Positions 45,919 through 50,022 of a stretch of DNA of 50,022 nucleotides are shown here, in pieces (within the stretch, counting starts at the first letter, position 1; each line of letters begins with the position of its first letter). The DNA is taken from positions 1 to 50,022 of the forward strand of contig CANCEU010000017.1 of NCBI GenBank assembly GCA_947375185.1, written 5' to 3'. A model generated the notes under the pieces. The model saw only the letters and a program-made list of their open reading frames with translations. It did not search any database and had not been told where the DNA came from. A program made the position numbers and the translations under genes. The stretch comes from Chitinophagaceae bacterium. GTDB lineage: Bacteria > Bacteroidota > Bacteroidia > Chitinophagales > Chitinophagaceae.

Positions 45919-47055
45919 ATGGAAATTAAAAAACGAAAATTAATCGAGTTATTTAAAGAAGATGAATTTAGTATTTTCGAACTATATCAAATTATTTTAA
46001 ATGCTGTAAAGAAGGCAAAAAAAGCCATTCTTGTTGTTTTGGTAATCTTATCAACATTTTTGATCCTTGATTATAATTTTTCTCCTATTGAATTTGAAAG
46101 TAAGGCAAGCGTAATCATTGATCAATCAAATGCACCTTTAGCAGGAAATTTAAATTCATTGCTAGGCCTAACATCAAATCGTAATAGCCTTTCAGCAGAC
46201 GGAACCCTAAGTTCTGATATGTATCAAGATTTATTTAAGTCACAAGTTTTTTTTAATGAGTTAATTCAAATTAAATTCCCAATTAGTGAAAATTCAAAAG
46301 ACTCATTAACATTAGAACAATATTTTGCTAACGGCGAAGAGTTAAGTTTTTATAAAAAATTGAGGCATCCATCAGCATTTTGGAAACAAAAAAATGTGAT
46401 AACAAAAAATACAATTTCAAAATATAAAATACAAGATTCCACTTCTGCTGTAAGAAGCAATTTAACTCCAGATTTAATCATATCAAATCAAATTCCTCCA
46501 ATTGTTCAAATTGACAACAATAAAACTGCTGTGATTGAAATTATGAAAAGCAGAATAAAATTGGAAATAAAAGACAGAAATTTAACTGTGCTAACAAAAA
46601 TGCCAAATTCATTTCATAGTGCAATGGTTGGTAAAATTGCTTTAGAAAACCTATTAAAATTTATAACTGCATTTAAGACCCACAAACAAATTTCCCAAAT
46701 TTCATATTTGCAGGAAAGAGTCGTCGAATCAGAAGAAAGATATAGAAATGCACAAAAGAGATTTGCAGGGTATAAGGATAATTCATTAGGTTTAATTCTA
46801 CAATCGGCTCAAACTAATGAGCAAGTTTTAAACAATGAATTATCAATTGCATTTAATATATACAATCAATTTAGTGTACAACTTGAGCAATCAAAAATTG
46901 AATTGAAAAAAGAGACGCCATATTTTTCAATTTTGGAACCAATTAGTATACCGAATACTGTTGTTGAGCCTAGTTTATCATACTTTTTGATTAAATACTT
47001 ATTAATTTTTATTCTTACTTCACTTTCAATTATAGTATATAAATTATTTTTTTAA
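45919..47055 (+). CDS. Wzz-like polysaccharide co-polymerase (chain-length protein)
   Basis: Inner-membrane protein of 378 residues with the PCP topology: a first helix (about 36-52, AILVVLVILSTFLILDY), a long periplasmic region with coiled-coil content (SYLQERVVESEERYRNAQKRF), and a second helix at the C-terminus (YFLIKYLLIFILTSLSIIVY) preceded by a Pro-rich motif (EPISIPNTVVEPSLS). It has no cytoplasmic tyrosine kinase domain. It should set polymer length or couple synthesis to export with the SLBB protein directly upstream. Residues after the first helix (SPIEFESKASVIIDQS) fit the Wzz N-terminal domain. Confidence 0.85.
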   Translation: MEIKKRKLIELFKEDEFSIFELYQIILNAVKKAKKAILVVLVILSTFLILDYNFSPIEFESKASVIIDQSNAPLAGNLNSLLGLTSNRNSLSADGTLSSDMYQDLFKSQVFFNELIQIKFPISENSKDSLTLEQYFANGEELSFYKKLRHPSAFWKQKNVITKNTISKYKIQDSTSAVRSNLTPDLIISNQIPPIVQIDNNKTAVIEIMKSRIKLEIKDRNLTVLTKMPNSFHSAMVGKIALENLLKFITAFKTHKQISQISYLQERVVESEERYRNAQKRFAGYKDNSLGLILQSAQTNEQVLNNELSIAFNIYNQFSVQLEQSKIELKKETPYFSILEPISIPNTVVEPSLSYFLIKYLLIFILTSLSIIVYKLFF

Positions 47056-47072
47056 ACAATAACAAAATCACA

Positions 47073-47699
47073 TTGGAAAATTCGTATCATAAAAATTATT
47101 ATAAGTCCATAACAGAAGGCCTAACAAATTCAACTTTTTGTATAGATTCAATAGATACTTCTGGTGAATTATTCTTTCAAGAAGTTAATAACTTACTTCT
47201 CGAAATCAAAAAGAAAAATAAAAGAATATACTTTTTTGGAAATGGTGCTAGTGCTGCGTTTGCAAATCATATGGCTTTGGATTTTTCAAAAAATGGTAAA
47301 ATACTTTCAAGATCATTAAGTGATAGTGCAATGTTGACAGCTATATCAAATGATTATTCATATGATGCAGCCATGGTTGAGTTTTTAAAAATAGAAGGTG
47401 TTTCAAGTGAAGATATTGTAATTACTATTTCCTCGAGCGGAAATAGTCCTAACATTGTTAATGTATTAAAACATTGTAAAAATAATAATTTAAAATCTAT
47501 CTCATTATCTGGATTGAAGAATAACAATAGTTCTATAATGTTATCAAATTATTCAATTTATGTACCCATGAAAACTTATGGAATGGTAGAATGTATCCAT
47601 CAAATTTTTCTTCATCTCATCCTTGATAAATTAATGGAAATTACAGAATGGAATAGAGAAGGTGAACAAAACATGAATGCAAAAGATTTTAAACTGTAG
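47073..47699 (+). CDS. SIS-domain sugar isomerase, GmhA-like
   Basis: Cytoplasmic SIS-fold protein of 208 residues resembling sedoheptulose-7-phosphate isomerase, the first step to nucleotide-activated heptose. Matching segments are YFFGNGASAAFANHMALDFSK (about 51-71), AMLTAISNDYSYDAAMVEFL and VITISSSGNSPNIVNVLK. In GmhA the C-terminal metal site uses a Gln and a His; here the motif reads MVECIHQIFLHLI, keeping the histidine but with Glu in the Gln position, so activity on heptose is likely but not certain. The initiator appears to be TTG at 47073; no ATG or GTG exists upstream in frame after the TAA at 47040-47042. Lies 17 bp after the Wzz-like gene. Confidence 0.78.
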   Translation: MENSYHKNYYKSITEGLTNSTFCIDSIDTSGELFFQEVNNLLLEIKKKNKRIYFFGNGASAAFANHMALDFSKNGKILSRSLSDSAMLTAISNDYSYDAAMVEFLKIEGVSSEDIVITISSSGNSPNIVNVLKHCKNNNLKSISLSGLKNNNSSIMLSNYSIYVPMKTYGMVECIHQIFLHLILDKLMEITEWNREGEQNMNAKDFKL

Positions 47700-47710
47700 T
47701 AAATTTTAAA

Positions 47711-48586
47711 ATGTCTAATAATATAAATAGTCAAAATAATATTCCCGATAATTGGGACATCGTAATAGAGCCAACTAGAGGTATTTTTGATTTAAAGCTA
47801 AAAAAAGTTTGGAGTTATAGGGATTTATTATTGCTCTTTGTACGAAGGGATTTCGTAGCTTTTTATAAACAAACTATACTTGGGCCAATTTGGTTTTTTA
47901 TTCAACCAATTTTCACAATGTTAGTATATATGTTTGTTTTTGCAAATTTAGCAGGTATATCAACTGATGGAATACCTGCACCAATTTTTTACCTTGTTGG
48001 AATTACTGCATGGACTTATTATTCCGAAAGTTTAGTAAAAACAGCAAATGTTTTTAGAGACAATATTAATGTGTTTGGTAAAGTCTTTTTCCCAAGAATA
48101 ATAATGCCAATTAGTATTGTTATATCCAACCTAGTGAAGTTTGGCATACAATTTATATTATTAATTCTGGTTATAATTTATTACGTATTGTTTAAACAAT
48201 TTCAACTTGATTTAAATTTTAAAATATTATTATTACCTTTTTTTATATTACTTATGTCACTTCAGGCATTAGGTATGGGAATGCTAATATCTGCAATGAC
48301 AACTAAATACCGTGATTTATCATTATTATTGACCTTTGCTATCCAACTGTTATTGTATGGTACCGCTGTAGTTTTTCCTTTAGATAGTTTAAAGGGAAAA
48401 ATGCATACAATAGTTGCCTTAAATCCCATGTCATACATTATAGAAGGTATGAGATATTCTATATTTAGTAAAGGTGAAATTTCTTTATTATCTGTTTTAT
48501 ATTCTATTACTATAACTATAATATTTTTAATATTAGGAACAATTGTATTTAATAAAGTAGAAAAGAATTTTGTAGATACTGTATAA
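47711..48586 (+). CDS. Polysaccharide ABC exporter permease (Wzm-like)
   Basis: Inner-membrane permease of 291 residues of the ABC-2 family with about six membrane helices. The amphipathic N-terminal segment SYRDLLLLFVRRDFVAFYKQTILGPIWFFIQPIFTML (about 34-71) is the signature of O-antigen/capsule exporters, and the C-terminus has LNPMSYIIEGMRYSIF. It pairs with the ATPase encoded 9 bp downstream to flip lipid-linked polymer across the inner membrane. The ATG at 47711 lies 11 bp after the isomerase stop. Confidence 0.92.
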   Translation: MSNNINSQNNIPDNWDIVIEPTRGIFDLKLKKVWSYRDLLLLFVRRDFVAFYKQTILGPIWFFIQPIFTMLVYMFVFANLAGISTDGIPAPIFYLVGITAWTYYSESLVKTANVFRDNINVFGKVFFPRIIMPISIVISNLVKFGIQFILLILVIIYYVLFKQFQLDLNFKILLLPFFILLMSLQALGMGMLISAMTTKYRDLSLLLTFAIQLLLYGTAVVFPLDSLKGKMHTIVALNPMSYIIEGMRYSIFSKGEISLLSVLYSITITIIFLILGTIVFNKVEKNFVDTV

Positions 48587-48595
48587 CCAATATTC

Positions 48596-49885
48596 ATGAC
48601 AAAAATTGCAATAAAAGTTGAAAACCTTAGCAAAGCCTATAATTTAGGTCAAATTGGCACTGGTACATTAAGTCAAGATATACAAAGATGGTGGATTAAA
48701 ATGCGAGGAAAAGAAGATCCCCTTTTTAAAATTGGTCATATAAATGACAGAACTGTAAAAGGTAAAGATGGCGATTTGGTTTGGAGTTTAAAAGACATCA
48801 ATTTTGAAATTGAACAAGGGCAAGCCATGGGGATCATTGGGAAAAATGGTGCCGGAAAAAGCACTTTATTGAAAATTTTATCTCAAATAACATCACCAAC
48901 AACCGGTAAAATTAAAATTAATGGAAGAATTGCAAGTCTACTTGAAGTTGGTACTGGTTTTCATCCAGAATTAACCGGTAGAGAAAACATTTTTTTAAAT
49001 GGAGCTATTTTGGGAATGAGGAAAAGTGAAATAAAACGAAAATTTGATGAGATTGTGGCGTTTGCGGGCGTAGAAAAATATGTAGATACTCCGGTTAAGA
49101 GATACAGTAGTGGAATGTATGTTAGGCTAGCATTTGCGGTTGCAGCACATTTAGAGTCTGATGTTTTGATTGTTGACGAAGTTCTAGCTGTTGGTGATGC
49201 TGAATTTCAAAAGAAATGTATCGGGAAAATGAATGAAGTTAGTAAGACTGAAGGAAAGGCCATCTTATTTGTAAGTCATAATATGGAATCAATAAAGCAG
49301 CTTTGTGAAAGTGCAATTTATTTAGAAAATGGTGCGTTGAAGGAAGTTGGATCAGTCAATGATGTGATAAATAATTATTACTCTCAATTTGTTTCACAAA
49401 ACAAAAACTCTACTTTCAGAAGAGATAATAGTTGTACTAAAGATTGCTATTTAGAAGAGGCAATAATAACACAAAATAATATTCATACTACTTTTATTGA
49501 CAATAAATCTCCCATTGAATTACGTTTCAAAATTAAAAATAACATCAAATTAAATATATGTTTTGAAATAATTTTACGTGATTCAAATATGAATCCTATT
49601 GCATTTATTTCTGAAGGATCAGTTTATGGAATTCAACATTTAATAGAAGTTGGCAAATATTCAGGAAATATAATTTTATCACTACCCTTTCTAGCGGAAG
49701 GTAATTATTATATGGATTTTATTATTGCAGAAAAAAATATCAGATATGTAGATAATGTTGAGTGTTTCATGAGTTTTCAAATTAACAGTCCCATTATTAA
49801 TGAAACTTCATGGGTTTTTAAACAAAGCAGAGCACAGGGTAGTATTTTAATGGATAGCATTAATGTTTCAATTAATAAAATATGA
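48596..49885 (+). CDS. Polysaccharide ABC exporter ATPase with C-terminal substrate domain (Wzt-like)
   Basis: Cytoplasmic ATPase of 429 residues. Walker A is GKNGAGKST (82-90), the signature motif YSSGMYVRLAFAVAAHLE (170-187), Walker B VLIVDEVLAVGD (190-201), and the H-loop VSHNMESIKQL follows. Residues about 270-429 form an extra beta-rich domain (IELRFKIKNNIKLNICFEIIL...), like the Wzt C-terminal domain that recognises the modified end of O-antigen chains in some E. coli types. The ORF overlaps the next gene by 4 bp (ATGA at 49882-49885), so translation is probably coupled. Confidence 0.92.
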   Translation: MTKIAIKVENLSKAYNLGQIGTGTLSQDIQRWWIKMRGKEDPLFKIGHINDRTVKGKDGDLVWSLKDINFEIEQGQAMGIIGKNGAGKSTLLKILSQITSPTTGKIKINGRIASLLEVGTGFHPELTGRENIFLNGAILGMRKSEIKRKFDEIVAFAGVEKYVDTPVKRYSSGMYVRLAFAVAAHLESDVLIVDEVLAVGDAEFQKKCIGKMNEVSKTEGKAILFVSHNMESIKQLCESAIYLENGALKEVGSVNDVINNYYSQFVSQNKNSTFRRDNSCTKDCYLEEAIITQNNIHTTFIDNKSPIELRFKIKNNIKLNICFEIILRDSNMNPIAFISEGSVYGIQHLIEVGKYSGNIILSLPFLAEGNYYMDFIIAEKNIRYVDNVECFMSFQINSPIINETSWVFKQSRAQGSILMDSINVSINKI

Positions 49886-50022
49886 AAGAGTTAGTTTCCA
49901 TATTGATCCCAACTTTTAATGGGGAAAAATTTATTGCAGAAACATTAAAAAGTGCTTTAACCCAAACATATACAAATCTTGAGATTATCGTTGTCGATGA
50001 TTTTTCAAATGATAATACTGTA
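49882..50022 (+). CDS. Family 2 glycosyltransferase, N-terminal fragment
   Basis: The first 47 codons are in the window; the gene runs off the right edge. The start overlaps the ATPase stop in ATGA. The residues MKELVSILIPTFNGEKFIAE and the following LEIIVVDDFSNDNT are the GT-A fold N-terminus of family 2 glycosyltransferases: first strand, helix, and the nucleotide-binding VDD. It should add a sugar to the polymer exported by this locus. Donor and acceptor cannot be judged from the fragment. Confidence 0.88.
   Translation, partial: MKELVSILIPTFNGEKFIAETLKSALTQTYTNLEIIVVDDFSNDNTV

Overview
The window is about 50 kb of low-GC DNA from a bacterium of the phylum Bacteroidota, most likely family Chitinophagaceae or a close relative. 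Signs of this are A-rich start regions with almost no Shine-Dalgarno sequences, several TTTG-N19/20-TAnnTTTG promoter-like sites, a TonB-dependent receptor with a carboxypeptidase-like N-terminal domain, LeuA without its regulatory domain, and a GH43 enzyme with accessory domains. The taxonomic call is inference; no rRNA is present.

Layout. (1) 1-3627: the end of tsf, stacked hairpins ending in a terminator, then pyrH, a TolC-like gene and galK. (2) 3703-10616, minus strand: a complete tripartite RND efflux operon (tetR, tolC, adaptor lipoprotein, RND pump). Its promoter overlaps a 9-bp inverted repeat and a divergent promoter for a DUF502 gene. (3) 10692-15592: DUF502, serC, DUF1015 and an acyl-CoA synthetase. 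A 511-residue protein of unknown function lies on the minus strand (15611-17146). (4) 17325-33491: an unbroken plus-strand run leuA-leuC-leuD-leuB-ilvD-ilvB-ilvN-ilvC-ilvA-thrA-thrB-thrC. Together these cover aspartate to threonine to isoleucine, plus valine and leucine synthesis, lacking only asd and the branched-chain transaminase. The 474-bp thrB-thrC gap is full of short repeats and holds an 85-bp element with perfect 15-bp inverted ends.

(5) 33548-41040: assorted genes for a secreted GH43 glycosidase, a nitroreductase, a TonB-dependent receptor, an HTH regulator with an apparently damaged 5' end, and a secreted M20 peptidase. (6) 41290 to the right edge: the start of a surface-polysaccharide locus with a membrane-bound nucleotide-sugar dehydratase, a large SLBB export protein, a Wzz-like chain-length protein, a GmhA-like sugar isomerase, a Wzm/Wzt ABC exporter and the start of a family 2 glycosyltransferase. 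The locus continues beyond the window.

Most of the window is well-understood metabolism. I do not see a clear undescribed defence or mobile system. The most unusual items are the repeat-rich thrB-thrC gap, two identical micro-ORFs in the efflux adaptor leader, the overlapping divergent promoters with an operator-like repeat at tetR, and the broken-looking HTH regulator.
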